A stretch of DNA of 33,471 nt from Pseudomonas juntendi (GTDB lineage Bacteria; Pseudomonadota; Gammaproteobacteria; Pseudomonadales; Pseudomonadaceae). The translations under genes were made by a program, and so were the position numbers. Positions 15,129 to 24,651 of this stretch are shown here, piece after piece (within the stretch, counting starts at the first letter, position 1; every line of letters begins with the position of its first letter). The DNA is taken from contig NZ_BLJG01000046.1 in assembly GCF_009932375.1 (NCBI RefSeq), positions 1 to 33,471 of the forward strand, in the 5' to 3' direction. The notes beneath the pieces were generated by a model. That model worked only from the letters and a program-made list of their open reading frames with translations, was not told where the DNA came from and ran no database searches.

Positions 15129-17693
15129 TCAGCCAAAGACGATTTCGTCGCCTTCCACCTTGGCAGTGATCGCGGTACCCGGCATGAACTTGCCTGCCAG
15201 GATCAACTGCGCCAGCGGGTTTTCGATCCAGCGCTGGATCGCCCGTTTCAGCGGGCGGGCACCGTAGACAGGGTCGTAACCCACGGCGATCAGCTTGTCC
15301 AACGCTTCCGGGCTCAGGCTCAGCGACAACTCGCGCTCCAGCAGGCGGCTGCGCAGGCGGCCCAGCTGTATCTCGGTAATGCCGGCAATTTGCTCGCGGC
15401 CCAGCGGCTCGAACACCACCACTTCGTCGATGCGGTTGATGAACTCCGGACGGAAGTGCGCCCCTACTGCATCCATCACTGCCGCACGCTGTGCCTCGCG
15501 GTCGCCGACCAGCTCCTGGATCTGTGCCGAGCCCAGGTTGGAGGTCATCACGATCACCGTATTACGGAAGTCCACGGTGCGCCCGTGGCTGTCGGTCAGG
15601 CGGCCATCTTCCAGCACCTGCAGCAACACGTTGAATACATCCGGGTGAGCTTTCTCCACCTCGTCCAGCAGCACCACCGAGTAGGGCTTGCGCCGTACCG
15701 CCTCGGTCAGGTAACCGCCCTCTTCGTACCCTACGTACCCGGGTGGCGCACCAATCAGGCGAGCCACGGAGTGTTTCTCCATGAACTCGGACATGTCGAT
15801 GCGGACCATGGCCTCTTCGGTGTCGAACAGGAACTCTGCCAGTGCCTTGCACAGCTCGGTCTTGCCCACACCGGTAGGGCCCAGGAACAGGAACGAACCA
15901 CTTGGCCGGTTGGGGTCGGACAACCCGGCACGTGAGCGGCGCACAGCGTTGGCCACGGCGGTTACCGCTTCGCCCTGCCCGATCACGCGCTGGTGCAGCA
16001 ACGCTTCCATTTTCAGCAGTTTTTCGCGCTCGCCCTCCAGCATCTTGGATACCGGAATACCGGTCCACTTCGACACCACCTCGGCAATCTCTTCCTCGGT
16101 CACCTTGTTGCGCAGCAACTGGTTCTCGGTCTTGCCGTGCTGGTCGACCATCTGCAGGCTGCGCTCCAGGTCCGGGATTACCCCGTACTGCAGCTCGGCC
16201 ATGCGGCTCAGGTCACCCTTGCGGCGGGCAGCCTCCAGCTCCTGGCGAGCCTGCTCGATCTTTTGCTGGATCTGCGCCGAGCCCTGTACTTCGGCTTTCT
16301 CCGAAGCCCAGATTTCTTCCAGGTCGGAATACTCGCGCTCCAGCCGTTCGATTTCTTCGGTCAGCTTCTCCAGGCGCTTTTTCGCTGCCTCGTCTTCTTC
16401 CTTCTTCAGCGCCTGCGATTCCACTTTCAACTGGATCAGGCGGCGATCGAGGCGGTCGAGCACTTCCGGCTTGGAGTCGATCTCCATGCGGATGCGGCTG
16501 GCCGCTTCGTCGATCAGGTCAATGGCCTTGTCCGGCAACTGACGGTCGGTGATGTAGCGGTGGCTGAGTTTGGCCGCAGCGATAATGGCACCGTCGGTGA
16601 TGGCCACCTTATGGTGCACTTCATAGCGTTCTTTCAGGCCACGCAGGATGGCAATGGTGTCTTCTTCGCTCGGTTCCTCTACCAGCACTTTCTGGAAGCG
16701 GCGCTCCAGGGCGGCGTCTTTCTCGATGAACTGGCGGTACTCGTTCAGCGTAGTGGCGCCCACGCAGTGCAGTTCGCCACGGGCCAGGGCCGGCTTGAGC
16801 ATGTTGCCTGCGTCCATGGCACCCTCGCCCTTGCCGGCGCCAACCATGGTGTGCAGTTCGTCGATGAACAGAATGATCTGGCCTTCCTGCTTGGACAGCT
16901 CGTTCAGCAGCCCTTTCAGGCGCTCCTCAAACTCACCGCGGTACTTGGCACCCGCAATCAGCGCGCCCATGTCCAGCGCCAGCAGGCGTTTGCCTTTCAG
17001 GCCGTCGGGCACTTCGCCATTGATGATGCGCTGGGCCAGGCCCTCGGCGATGGCGGTCTTGCCCACGCCGGGTTCGCCGATCAGCACCGGGTTGTTCTTG
17101 GTACGGCGTTGCAGCACCTGCACCGTACGGCGGATTTCGTCGTCGCGGCCAATGACCGGGTCCAGCTTGCCTTCTTCGGCACGCTTGGTGAGGTCGACGG
17201 TGTACTTGTCCAGCGCCTGGCGCGACTCTTCGGCGTTGGCGTCATTCACCGCCGCGCCACCGCGCAGGTTGTTGATGGCATTTTCCAGGGCCTTTTTGCT
17301 GACACCCTGGCTGAGCAGCAACTTGCCCAGCTTGCTGTTCTCGTCCATGGCGGCCAGCAACACCAGCTCGCTGGAAATGAACTGGTCGCCCTTTTGCTGG
17401 GCCAGGCGGTCGGCCTGGTTGAGCAGGCGCGCCAGGTCCTGCGACATGTTCACGTCGCCGGTGGGGTTCTGGATTTTCGGCAGCTGGTCGAGTTCTTTCA
17501 CCAGTGCCTGGCGCAGGCTATTGATATCGAAGCCCACTTGCATCAGCAGTGGCTTGATCGAGCCGCCCTGCTGTTCGAGCAATGCCTGCAACAGGTGCAC
17601 GGGCTCGATAGCAGGGTGGTCCATGCCTACGGCCAGGGATTGGGCATCGGATATTGCAAGTTGCAGCTTGCTGGTCAAACGGTCTATTCGCAT
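15129..17693 (-). CDS. clpB: ATP-dependent disaggregase ClpB (Hsp104 family)
   Basis: This is an 854-residue cytoplasmic AAA+ chaperone that extracts and refolds aggregated proteins with DnaK/DnaJ/GrpE. Domain order is complete. The Clp-N double repeat is at 1-145. NBD1 has Walker A GEPGVGKT at about 206 and Walker B FIDELH. The M-domain coiled coil is at about 405-530, rich in E, K and R. NBD2 has Walker A GPTGVGKT at about 606, the GYVGYEEGG pore loop and sensor NRIDE. The C-terminal D2-small domain (GARPLKR) follows. Length is near that of E. coli ClpB. An AAGGAAGG ribosome site precedes the ATG. An internal start for the short ClpB form, known in E. coli, was not examined closely. A sigma32-type promoter lies upstream, and pgeF and rluD lie before it on the same strand. 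Confidence 0.99.
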   Translation of the reverse strand: MRIDRLTSKLQLAISDAQSLAVGMDHPAIEPVHLLQALLEQQGGSIKPLLMQVGFDINSLRQALVKELDQLPKIQNPTGDVNMSQDLARLLNQADRLAQQKGDQFISSELVLLAAMDENSKLGKLLLSQGVSKKALENAINNLRGGAAVNDANAEESRQALDKYTVDLTKRAEEGKLDPVIGRDDEIRRTVQVLQRRTKNNPVLIGEPGVGKTAIAEGLAQRIINGEVPDGLKGKRLLALDMGALIAGAKYRGEFEERLKGLLNELSKQEGQIILFIDELHTMVGAGKGEGAMDAGNMLKPALARGELHCVGATTLNEYRQFIEKDAALERRFQKVLVEEPSEEDTIAILRGLKERYEVHHKVAITDGAIIAAAKLSHRYITDRQLPDKAIDLIDEAASRIRMEIDSKPEVLDRLDRRLIQLKVESQALKKEEDEAAKKRLEKLTEEIERLEREYSDLEEIWASEKAEVQGSAQIQQKIEQARQELEAARRKGDLSRMAELQYGVIPDLERSLQMVDQHGKTENQLLRNKVTEEEIAEVVSKWTGIPVSKMLEGEREKLLKMEALLHQRVIGQGEAVTAVANAVRRSRAGLSDPNRPSGSFLFLGPTGVGKTELCKALAEFLFDTEEAMVRIDMSEFMEKHSVARLIGAPPGYVGYEEGGYLTEAVRRKPYSVVLLDEVEKAHPDVFNVLLQVLEDGRLTDSHGRTVDFRNTVIVMTSNLGSAQIQELVGDREAQRAAVMDAVGAHFRPEFINRIDEVVVFEPLGREQIAGITEIQLGRLRSRLLERELSLSLSPEALDKLIAVGYDPVYGARPLKRAIQRWIENPLAQLILAGKFMPGTAITAKVEGDEIVFG

Positions 17694-17770
17694 GGTGTAC
17701 CTTCCTTTAAAGGGCAGGTCGGAGCGATGGACAGCGCCTGTTTATAAAGAAACCTGCCTGAGATGCCTTT

Positions 17771-17800
17771 ATAGATAAGGCTGATTCTGGAAGATTCAAG
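17771..17800 (-). promoter_or_regulatory. Heat-shock (sigma32-type) promoter of clpB
   Basis: On the minus strand CTTGAAT (17794-17800, consensus CTTGAAA) is followed by 13 bases and CCTTATCTAT (17771-17780, consensus CCCCATNTA). Spacing and sequence fit a sigma32 promoter. The leader to the clpB ATG would be about 70 bases. Confidence 0.75.
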
Positions 17801-17865
17801 CGTAGCGGGGTTGACCGGGATCAACAGGTTGGATTAGCGCTTGGGGCAGGCGGTGCCCATCAAGG

Positions 17866-18606
17866 CTAGAGCGGCTGCAACCACACCAGCGAAGCGAAGC
17901 GGCCACCCTGCGGCGTACGGCGGTAGGAGAAAAACCGCTCGTCACTGACCGTGCACCAGCCACCGCCATAAACAGCCGATACCCCACCGGCCGCCAGGCG
18001 AATGCGCGCCAATTCGTAGATGTCTGCCATCAGCTTGCCTGGCCGCTCGCCCTCGACAAAAGCCCGGGCGGCCTCGGGGTGCACGGCAGTAAAGGCATCG
18101 CGCACTTCCAGCCCCACTTCGAAAGCCTTGGGCCCGATCGCCGGCCCCAGCCACACCAGCACCTCCTGGGGCGCCAGCGCCAGGCGGTCGAGGGTGGCTT
18201 CCAGCACACCACCCGCCAGCCCGCGCCAGCCCGCATGCGCCGCCGCCACGCGGGTGCCCGCACGGTCACAGAACAGTACAGGCAGGCAGTCGGCCGTCAT
18301 CACGGTGCAGGCAATGCCGGGCTGGCGGGTGCAGCTGGCATCGGCCTCGGCTACCACGGCCGGGTTGGCATCCGCCACCTCCAGCCCATGCACCTGCTTG
18401 AGCCAGGCTGGCTGGATGGCGAACTGCTCGCGCAGGCGGCGACGGTTTTCGGCAACCGCGGCAGGGTCATCCCCCACATGGTCACCCAGGTTGAACGTGG
18501 CGTAGGGCGGCAGGCTCACACCGCCCTGACGGGTGGTGACACAGGCGCGTACCGAGGCCGGGGCTGGCCAGTCGGGAAACAGCAGCGTCTGCGCCAGGTC
18601 ACTCAT
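17866..18606 (-). CDS. pgeF: Peptidoglycan editing factor PgeF (YfiH, multicopper-oxidase-fold)
   Basis: This is a 246-residue protein of the YfiH/laccase-domain family, also annotated as polyphenol oxidase. In E. coli PgeF removes wrongly incorporated L-Ser from peptidoglycan precursors. The conserved metal or active-site residues are present at the expected places: H73 (LKQVHG), C107 (TADCLPVLF) and H124 (AHAGWRG). The ATG overlaps the TGA of rluD (18603-18606), so it is co-translated with rluD. The order rluD-yfiH-clpB is common in gammaproteobacteria. Confidence 0.95.
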   Translation of the reverse strand: MSDLAQTLLFPDWPAPASVRACVTTRQGGVSLPPYATFNLGDHVGDDPAAVAENRRRLREQFAIQPAWLKQVHGLEVADANPAVVAEADASCTRQPGIACTVMTADCLPVLFCDRAGTRVAAAHAGWRGLAGGVLEATLDRLALAPQEVLVWLGPAIGPKAFEVGLEVRDAFTAVHPEAARAFVEGERPGKLMADIYELARIRLAAGGVSAVYGGGWCTVSDERFFSYRRTPQGGRFASLVWLQPL

Positions 18607-19565
18607 CCGATGAAGCTCTCACGGTCCTGGTTGAGCAGCGACAGCAACCAGACGAAGTCGTCGGGCAGTGGCGACTCCCACTTCATGACTTCACCGGTGA
18701 TCGGGTGGGCCAGGGCAAGGAACCGCGCGTGCAGCGCCTGGCGCGGGAAGCTTTTCACTGCCTCGACCATGGTGGGGCTGGCAGCCGGCGGAATGCGGAA
18801 GCGGCCACCGTAGGTCTGGTCGCCGACCAGCGGAAAGCCGACATGGGCCATGTGCACGCGGATCTGGTGGGTGCGGCCGGTTTCCAGCTTGACCCGTACA
18901 TGGGTGTGCGAGCGGAAGCGCTTGAGCACCCGGTAGTGGCTGACGGCTGGCTTGCCGCCGTCGGTGACCGCCATGCGCTGGCGCATACCGCCGTGGCGAC
19001 CGATCGGGGCGTCGATCTTGCCACCGGCGGTGACCACGCCGATGACGATGCACTCATAAATGCGGCTGACCTTGCGCGCCTGCATCTGCTCGACCAGCTT
19101 GGTCTGCGCCTGCAGGGTCTTGGCCACCACCATCAGCCCGGTGGTGTCCTTGTCCAGGCGGTGAACGATACCGGCACGCGGTACGTTGACGATGTCTGGC
19201 ACGTGGTGCAGCAGCGCATTGAGCAGGGTGCCGCTGGCGTGCCCGGCAGCCGGGTGCACGACCAGCCCGGCGGGCTTGTTGATGACCATGATGTGGTCGT
19301 CTTCGTAGACGATATCCAGTTCGATATCTTCTGCTACCCACTCACCCTGGGCTTCCTGTTCGGCCTGCAGGGCAAGCTGGGAGCCACCGTGAACGAGGTC
19401 GCGAGGGCGCACGACGGCACCATCGACCGTCAGGCGGCCCTCTTTGATCCACGAAGTTAGCCGCGAACGCGAGTACTCGGCGAACAATTGGGCGGCGACC
19501 TGGTCGAGGCGTTGGCCGCCCAATTCGGACGGGACCTCTGCGCTAAGTTGAATGATCTCGGACAT
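18603..19565 (-). CDS. rluD: 23S rRNA pseudouridine synthase RluD
   Basis: This 320-residue enzyme converts U1911, U1915 and U1917 of 23S rRNA helix 69 to pseudouridine (E. coli numbering, from family knowledge). The start is set at the ATG at 19565 ([12 protein letters not shown]), because the longer open frame to 20768 runs antisense through bamD. Residues about 15-75 are the S4 RNA-binding domain ([21 protein letters not shown]). The catalytic motif HRLDKDTTG puts the nucleophile at D138. Later motifs include [20 protein letters not shown]. It is divergent from bamD across 147 bases, and its stop overlaps the pgeF start. Confidence 0.97.
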   Translation of the reverse strand: MSEIIQLSAEVPSELGGQRLDQVAAQLFAEYSRSRLTSWIKEGRLTVDGAVVRPRDLVHGGSQLALQAEQEAQGEWVAEDIELDIVYEDDHIMVINKPAGLVVHPAAGHASGTLLNALLHHVPDIVNVPRAGIVHRLDKDTTGLMVVAKTLQAQTKLVEQMQARKVSRIYECIVIGVVTAGGKIDAPIGRHGGMRQRMAVTDGGKPAVSHYRVLKRFRSHTHVRVKLETGRTHQIRVHMAHVGFPLVGDQTYGGRFRIPPAASPTMVEAVKSFPRQALHARFLALAHPITGEVMKWESPLPDDFVWLLSLLNQDRESFIG

Positions 19566-19712
19566 GCTCGATTCGGCGGGCGCACAGCCTTTGGTTTCGG
19601 CTGCGAGCTTGTGGTTAAATACGGCTTCTTTTGTCCCGGGGTTGGCCGGGGCGCTCATCATAACAGGACGGCACCGCCCAAAACAGCGGCCGTCAAAGGG
19701 ACGCAAGCCGCC

Positions 19713-20732
19713 ATGCAAGTGAAACACCTGCTGCTGATCGCCATCCTTGGGCTCACCGCGGCCTGTTCCTCGAATAAGGAAGTCATCGACGAGAACCTCA
19801 GCGAGGCCGAGCTGTACCAGCAGGCCCAGGCTGATCTGGACAACTCCAGCTACACCAGCGCCGTGAACAAGCTCAAGGCCCTGGAGTCGCGCTACCCGTT
19901 CGGCCGTTATGCCGACCAGGCGCAGCTCGAGCTGATCTACGCCAACTACAAGAACGCCGAGCCCGAGGCGGCCAAGTCGGCTGCCGAGCGCTTCATTCGC
20001 CTGCACCCGCAGCACCCGAACGTGGACTACGCCTACTACCTCAAGGGCCTGACCTCGTTCGACCAGGACCGTGGCCTGCTGGCGCGCTTCCTGCCGCTGG
20101 ACATGACCAAGCGTGACCCGGGTGCTGCCCGCGACTCGTACAACGAGTTCGCCCAGCTGACCAGCCGCTTCCCCAACAGCCGCTACGCGCCCGATGCCAA
20201 GCAGCGCATGATCTACCTGCGCAACCTGCTGGCGTCGTACGAAATCCACGTGGCCGACTACTACCTGAGCCGCCAGGCTTACGTGGCTGCCGCCAACCGT
20301 GGCCGCTACGTGGTCGAGAACTTCCAGGAAACGCCTTCGGTCGGTGACGGCCTGGCGGTAATGGTCGAGTCGTACCAGAAGATGCACCTGGACGAACTGG
20401 CCGCCACCAGCCTGGAAACCCTCAAGCTCAACTACCCGGACCACCCAAGCCTGGTCGATGGCGAGTTCCAGCCCAAGCAGACCGAGTCTGACGGCCGCGG
20501 CTGGCTGTCCAAGGCCACCCTGGGCCTGATCGAGACTGACACGCCGCTGCCGCCGGGTGAAACCCGCGCCAACCAGGACGTGGTCAAGCAGTTCCAGGAC
20601 GCGCGCGACGAGATGCCGCAAGAGCTGCTGCCCAAGGATGAAAACGGCGACCCGATCGTGCCCGAGGGCCCGAAAGAGGCCGAGAAAGACCGCTCCTGGT
20701 TCAGCTACATGACCTTTGGTCTGTTCGATTGA
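19713..20732 (+). CDS. bamD: Outer-membrane assembly lipoprotein BamD (ComL)
   Basis: This is a 339-residue lipoprotein of the BAM complex, which inserts beta-barrel proteins in the outer membrane. The start is set at 19713 ([12 protein letters not shown]): the signal peptide begins there and the longer open frame from 19488 overlaps rluD in antisense. The predicted lipidated cysteine is C18 in LTAACSS. TPR-like repeats follow at about 30-245 ([60 protein letters not shown]). An acidic, proline-rich tail of about 80 residues extends beyond the E. coli length, which I believe is normal in Pseudomonas. No sharp promoter was recognised in the shared gap with rluD. Confidence 0.97.
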   Translation: MQVKHLLLIAILGLTAACSSNKEVIDENLSEAELYQQAQADLDNSSYTSAVNKLKALESRYPFGRYADQAQLELIYANYKNAEPEAAKSAAERFIRLHPQHPNVDYAYYLKGLTSFDQDRGLLARFLPLDMTKRDPGAARDSYNEFAQLTSRFPNSRYAPDAKQRMIYLRNLLASYEIHVADYYLSRQAYVAAANRGRYVVENFQETPSVGDGLAVMVESYQKMHLDELAATSLETLKLNYPDHPSLVDGEFQPKQTESDGRGWLSKATLGLIETDTPLPPGETRANQDVVKQFQDARDEMPQELLPKDENGDPIVPEGPKEAEKDRSWFSYMTFGLFD

Positions 20733-20748
20733 CCGACCGCGGTAAATG

Positions 20749-20955
20749 AAAGGGAGGCCTTGGGCCAATACCCGTCAGTTAAGTGATTTGGGGCCGCTTT
20801 GCGACCCTTCGCGGGCACGCCCGCTCCCACAGGGCATTGCGCATTTCTTGAGTTCAGCGCCAAACGTGTGGGAGCGGGCGTGCCCGCGAAGGGCTGCAAA
20901 GCAGCCCCAGTAACGCTTAACTGACTGGCATTAGCCCTCGGGCCTCCCTTTTTTG
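20749..20955 (+). terminator. bamD terminator whose loop holds a REP doublet
   Basis: AAAGGGAGGCC (20749-20759) pairs with GGCCTCCCTTT (20941-20951), which runs into six T. This is a normal terminator stem, but the arms are 181 bases apart because a REP doublet with its own extended inverted repeat (20774-20925) fills the loop. Confidence 0.65.
20774..20925. repeat. REPIN: inverted REP doublet
   Basis: Outer arms GTCAGTTAAG (20774-20783) and CTTAACTGAC (20916-20925) flank two REP copies in opposite orientation: CCCTTCGCGGGCACGCCCGC around 20806-20825, and its complement around 20873-20892. A spacer of about 35 bases lies between them. It can fold into one long hairpin. Such doublets are moved in trans by RAYT-type transposases; none is in this window. 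Confidence 0.85.
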
Positions 20956-20987
20956 TCGGCTGCATCCTAGACTGTCGGCTTCTTCCA

Positions 20988-22448
20988 TCAACAACTGGAC
21001 ACCATGGACCCCCGCACCAGTTGCCGCCCCAACTGGTTGGCTGCCTGTCGCATCGCCGATTTGATCGCCTGCCCCGCCGCACTCTGCAAGAACTCACCGG
21101 CCTTGTCGGCAAAGCTCTCTTCATCGGCCTTCGGTTGCGGCGCCGGCTCCACGGCCTCGCCTTTGCGCTGGGTCAGCATTTCATAGGCCGACTCACGGTC
21201 CACCGGCTTGTCATAGCGCCCGGCCAGCGGCGAAGCAGCAATCAGCGCACCGCGCTCAGCAGCACTCAACGGCCCGATCCGCGATTGCGGCGGTGCCACC
21301 AACACGCGCTGGACCATGGCCGGGGTGCCCTTCTCTTCAAGCGCCCCCAGTAGCGCTTCGCCGATGCCCAGTTCGGTGAGCACGCTCAAGGTGTCGAACG
21401 CCGGGTTGGGGCGGAAGCCATCGGCTACCGCCCGCAATGCCTTCTGCTCCTTCGCCGTGAATGCCCGCAAGCCATGCTGAATGCGCAAGCCCAACTGGGC
21501 CAGCACCGCATCCGGCAAGTCACCCGGCGACTGGGTGACGAAGAACACGCCCACACCTTTGGACCGGATCAGCCGTACCACCTGCTCCAGGCGCTCCTGC
21601 AGCGCCTTGGGCGTGCCGTTGAACAACAGGTGCGCCTCGTCGAAGAACAACGCCAGCAGCGGTTTTTCGGCATCGCCGCGCTCGGGCAACTGCTCGAACA
21701 ATTCGGCCAGCAGCCACAACAGGAAGGTGGCGTAGACCTTGGGGGCTTCATGCACCAAGCGGCTGGCATCAAGCAGGTGGATCCGGCCGCGGCCATCGGG
21801 GTCCGGACGCAACAGGTCTTCCAGTTGCAACGCCGGCTCGCCGAACAGCGCCTCGGCCCCCTGTTGCTCGAGGGTTGCCAGCCGGCGCAACAAGGCCTGG
21901 GTCGAGGCGGTGGTCATCAGCGCGCTGTCTTCACCCAGCAATTGCGGGTTGTCTTTCAGGTGGGCAAGCAGCGCCTTGAGGTCTTTCAGGTCGAGCAGCA
22001 ACAGGCCTTCACGGTCGGCCACCTTGAACGCTGCATACAACGCCGCCTGCTGGCTGTCGGTCAGTTCCAGCAAGTTGCCCAGCAGCAGCGGCCCCATTTC
22101 ACTGAGGGTCGTGCGCAGCGGGTGGCCGGACTGCCCCGCGATGTCCCACAACGTCACCGGGTAGGCCCGTGGCGTATGCCCAAGCCAAGGCATGCCGGCG
22201 ATGCGTTCGGCCACCTTGCCCTGCGGTGCACCGGCGGCGCCCAGGCCACACAAGTCACCTTTCACGTCGGCGGCAAACACCGCGACCCCGGCGTCACTGA
22301 ACACTTCCGCCAGGCGTTGCAAGGTGACGGTCTTGCCAGTACCGGTGGCGCCTGCCACCAGGCCGTGGCGGTTGGCCAGGCGCATGGCTTGCCCGAGCGG
22401 CTGGCCATCCGGGCCCGATCCCACAACTATGGTCGAAGTTTCCGACAT
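20988..22448 (-). CDS. HerA-like ATPase of the DUF853/YjgR family
   Basis: The protein has 486 residues from the ATG at 22448 (MSETSTIVVG). This start is preferred over an upstream ATG at 22556 because the extra 36 residues look unconserved and an AGGGGA site lies nearby. Walker A GATGTGKT is at 33-40 and Walker B FFDEAH at 268-273, with an arginine-rich VRLIRSKGVGVFFVTQSPGD segment and a disordered C-terminal region before QAAGQAIKSAMRQAANQLG. The family (PF05872) is related to HerA/FtsK translocases; its cellular substrate is unclear. It is divergent from the chemoreceptor gene and convergent with bamD. Confidence 0.92.
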   Translation of the reverse strand: MSETSTIVVGSGPDGQPLGQAMRLANRHGLVAGATGTGKTVTLQRLAEVFSDAGVAVFAADVKGDLCGLGAAGAPQGKVAERIAGMPWLGHTPRAYPVTLWDIAGQSGHPLRTTLSEMGPLLLGNLLELTDSQQAALYAAFKVADREGLLLLDLKDLKALLAHLKDNPQLLGEDSALMTTASTQALLRRLATLEQQGAEALFGEPALQLEDLLRPDPDGRGRIHLLDASRLVHEAPKVYATFLLWLLAELFEQLPERGDAEKPLLALFFDEAHLLFNGTPKALQERLEQVVRLIRSKGVGVFFVTQSPGDLPDAVLAQLGLRIQHGLRAFTAKEQKALRAVADGFRPNPAFDTLSVLTELGIGEALLGALEEKGTPAMVQRVLVAPPQSRIGPLSAAERGALIAASPLAGRYDKPVDRESAYEMLTQRKGEAVEPAPQPKADEESFADKAGEFLQSAAGQAIKSAMRQAANQLGRQLVRGSMVSSC

Positions 22449-22464
22449 CTCTTTAATCCCCTGC

Positions 22465-22492
22465 TCAAGCTTTAACTGAAACCTGCCGATAC
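22465..22492 (+). promoter_or_regulatory. FliA (sigma28)-like promoter of the chemoreceptor gene
   Basis: TCAAGCTT (22465-22472), a 12-base spacer and GCCGATAC (22485-22492) resemble the flagellar sigma consensus TMAAGTTT-N11-GCCGATAA with one extra spacer base. It is in the right orientation, about 125 bases before the chemoreceptor ATG. No strong sigma70 pair was seen nearby. Confidence 0.6.
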
Positions 22493-22617
22493 CTTCGGGT
22501 GATATTCGCCTTAGAAGAGAGGAACAACCGAAAAGGGATTTTTCCGGATATTGCACAGCCTTGCGGCCTCACTCGTGCGAACGCCCTGATTAAAACCTTA
22601 GCGGAACCGATTACGCC

Positions 22618-24492
22618 ATGAATAAAAGCCTGCGTTTCAGCCACAAGATACTGTTGGCCGCCTCACTGATCGTCATACTCGCCTTCAGCCTTTTCACCCT
22701 TTACAACGATTACCTGCAGCGTAATGCCATCCGCGAGGACCTGGAAAACTACCTGGCTGAAATGGGTACTTCCACGTCCACCAACATCCGCAACCTGTTC
22801 GACGGGCGTATCAAACTGGTGGAAAACCTGGCGCAGAACATTGCCCAGAACCCGGCCAACGCTGAAACATTCATGGGCCAGCGCGCACTGCTCTCCAGCT
22901 TCCTGACCGTTTACCTGGGCAAGATCGACGGCGGCTTCAGTGTTCGCCCGGACGCGAAGATGCCCGACGGCTACGACCCTCGCACCCGGCCCTGGTACAA
23001 AGATGGCATGAATGCCAGCGGGGCCATGTTGACCGAACCGTACATCGACATGACCACCAACAAGATGGTCATCGGCATCCTCAGCAAGGTCTCCAGCAGC
23101 GTGGGTGTGGTCGGTGGCGACCTGGCGCTGGACGGTCTGGTGCAAATCATCAACTCGCTGGACTTTGGTGGTATGGGCTATGCCTTCCTGGTCAATGACC
23201 AGGGCAAGATCCTGGTACACCCGGACCAGGCCCTGGTGATGAAGTCGCTGTCAGACCTGTTCCCGCAACACACACCAAAGCTGAGCAACGAACTGACCGA
23301 AGTGCAAAGCGACGGCCAGGCACGCTTGCTGACATTCACCCCGATCACCGGCCTGCCCTCGGCCAATTGGTACATTGGCCTGTCGGTGGACAAGGCCAAG
23401 GCCTTCTCGATGCTGAGCACCTTCCGCACCTCGGCGGTGGTTGCCACGGTCGTCGCCGTGGTCATCATCATCGCCTTGCTCGGCTTGCTGATTCGCGTAC
23501 TGATGCAGCCGTTGCACACCATGACCCGCGCCATGGAAGACATCGCCGAAGGTGAGGGCGACCTGACCAAGCGCCTGCGCATCCATAACCACGATGAATT
23601 CGGCATTCTCGGCAACGCCTTCAATCGCTTCGTCGAGCGTATCCACAGCAGCATCCGCGAAGTGTCCTCGGCCACCGAGCAAGTCAACGAAGTGGCGCTG
23701 CGGGTGATCAGCGCCTCGAACTCATCAATGACCAACTCCGATGAGCAGGCCAACCGCACCAACAGCGTGGCCGCGGCCATCAACGAGCTGGGGGCCGCGG
23801 CCCAGGAAATCGCCGGCAACGCTGCCCAGGCCTCGCAGCACGCCAGCTCGGCAAGGCTGCTCGCCGAAGAAGGCCAACAGGTGGTCGAGCGCAACATTGC
23901 GGCGATGAACCGGCTCTCGGACCTGATCGTCACCTCCAGCGAGCACATCGAGACCCTCAACAGCAAAACCGTGAACATCGGCCAGATTCTGGAAGTGATT
24001 ACCAGTATCTCCCAGCAGACCAACCTGCTGGCCTTGAACGCCGCCATCGAAGCGGCCCGCGCCGGTGAAGCCGGGCGTGGTTTCGCCGTGGTGGCCGATG
24101 AGGTACGCAACCTGGCCCACCGCACCCAGGAATCGGCGCAACAGGTGCAGGCCATGATCGAAGAACTGCAGGTGGGTGCCCGCGCATCGGTCGAAACCAT
24201 GGATCAGAGCCAGCGCCACAGCAACGACAGCATGCAGATCGCCAACCAGGCCGGCGAACGGCTGGACAGCGTAACCGTGCGCATTGGCGAAATCGATGGC
24301 ATGAACCAGTCGGTGGCCACCGCCACCGAGGAGCAGACTGCCGTGGTCGAAGCCATCAACATGGATATCAACGAGATCAACATGCTCAACCAGGAAGGTG
24401 TGGAGAACCTGCAGGCCACCCTGCGTGCGTGCTCCGACCTGGAGCAGCAGGCCGGGCGCCTGAAGCACCTGGTGGGCAGCTTCCGGATCTAG
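22618..24492 (+). CDS. dCache_1 methyl-accepting chemotaxis protein, probable amino-acid or GABA sensor
   Basis: This is a 624-residue transmembrane chemoreceptor. TM1 is at about 9-28, the periplasmic double-Cache domain at about 30-270, TM2 at about 272-294, HAMP at about 295-348 and the signalling helix bundle to the end. The hairpin tip [20 protein letters not shown] is intact. The amino-acid-binding motif of dCache sensors is present: Y119, R124, W126, Y127, D129 ([11 protein letters not shown]), Y142 (TEPYID) and D168 (GGDLAL). This suggests that it binds an amino acid or a derivative. It recalls the Pseudomonas PctA/B/C group and the P. putida GABA sensor McpG, but the exact ligand is inferred. 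There is no C-terminal CheR-tether pentapeptide. The gene stands alone, divergent from the DUF853 ATPase gene. Confidence 0.93.
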   Translation: MNKSLRFSHKILLAASLIVILAFSLFTLYNDYLQRNAIREDLENYLAEMGTSTSTNIRNLFDGRIKLVENLAQNIAQNPANAETFMGQRALLSSFLTVYLGKIDGGFSVRPDAKMPDGYDPRTRPWYKDGMNASGAMLTEPYIDMTTNKMVIGILSKVSSSVGVVGGDLALDGLVQIINSLDFGGMGYAFLVNDQGKILVHPDQALVMKSLSDLFPQHTPKLSNELTEVQSDGQARLLTFTPITGLPSANWYIGLSVDKAKAFSMLSTFRTSAVVATVVAVVIIIALLGLLIRVLMQPLHTMTRAMEDIAEGEGDLTKRLRIHNHDEFGILGNAFNRFVERIHSSIREVSSATEQVNEVALRVISASNSSMTNSDEQANRTNSVAAAINELGAAAQEIAGNAAQASQHASSARLLAEEGQQVVERNIAAMNRLSDLIVTSSEHIETLNSKTVNIGQILEVITSISQQTNLLALNAAIEAARAGEAGRGFAVVADEVRNLAHRTQESAQQVQAMIEELQVGARASVETMDQSQRHSNDSMQIANQAGERLDSVTVRIGEIDGMNQSVATATEEQTAVVEAINMDINEINMLNQEGVENLQATLRACSDLEQQAGRLKHLVGSFRI

Positions 24493-24500
24493 TCCCACGC

Positions 24501-24536
24501 GCCCCAGGGGAGCAGGTACACCCCCTCCCCTGGGGC
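24501..24536 (+). terminator. GC-rich hairpin after the chemoreceptor gene
   Basis: GCCCCAGGGGAG (24501-24512) pairs perfectly with CTCCCCTGGGGC (24525-24536) around a 12-base loop. There is no T tract, so it may be a weak or factor-assisted terminator. Confidence 0.5.
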
Positions 24537-24651
24537 AGCTTGCCGCGCAACCCCGATCGAACAAACTATCCTTCTGAAAGGTCAACCTTTAGGCGTGTCA
24601 TCGCCGCCAACCAAGCGCCAGATGACAGACCCGAAAGACGATCCCGGAGGG

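Noticed and set aside
15993..17747. A 584-codon plus-strand open frame opposite clpB
   Set aside because: It is a shadow of the highly conserved clpB gene; there is no family resemblance.
18603..20768. A 721-codon fusion of RluD with an N-terminal domain
   Set aside because: The extra residues are the antisense translation of bamD; RluD has its proper start at 19565.
20774..20925. CRISPR array from repeated palindromic units
   Set aside because: There are only two inverted REP copies, no regular spacers and no cas genes.
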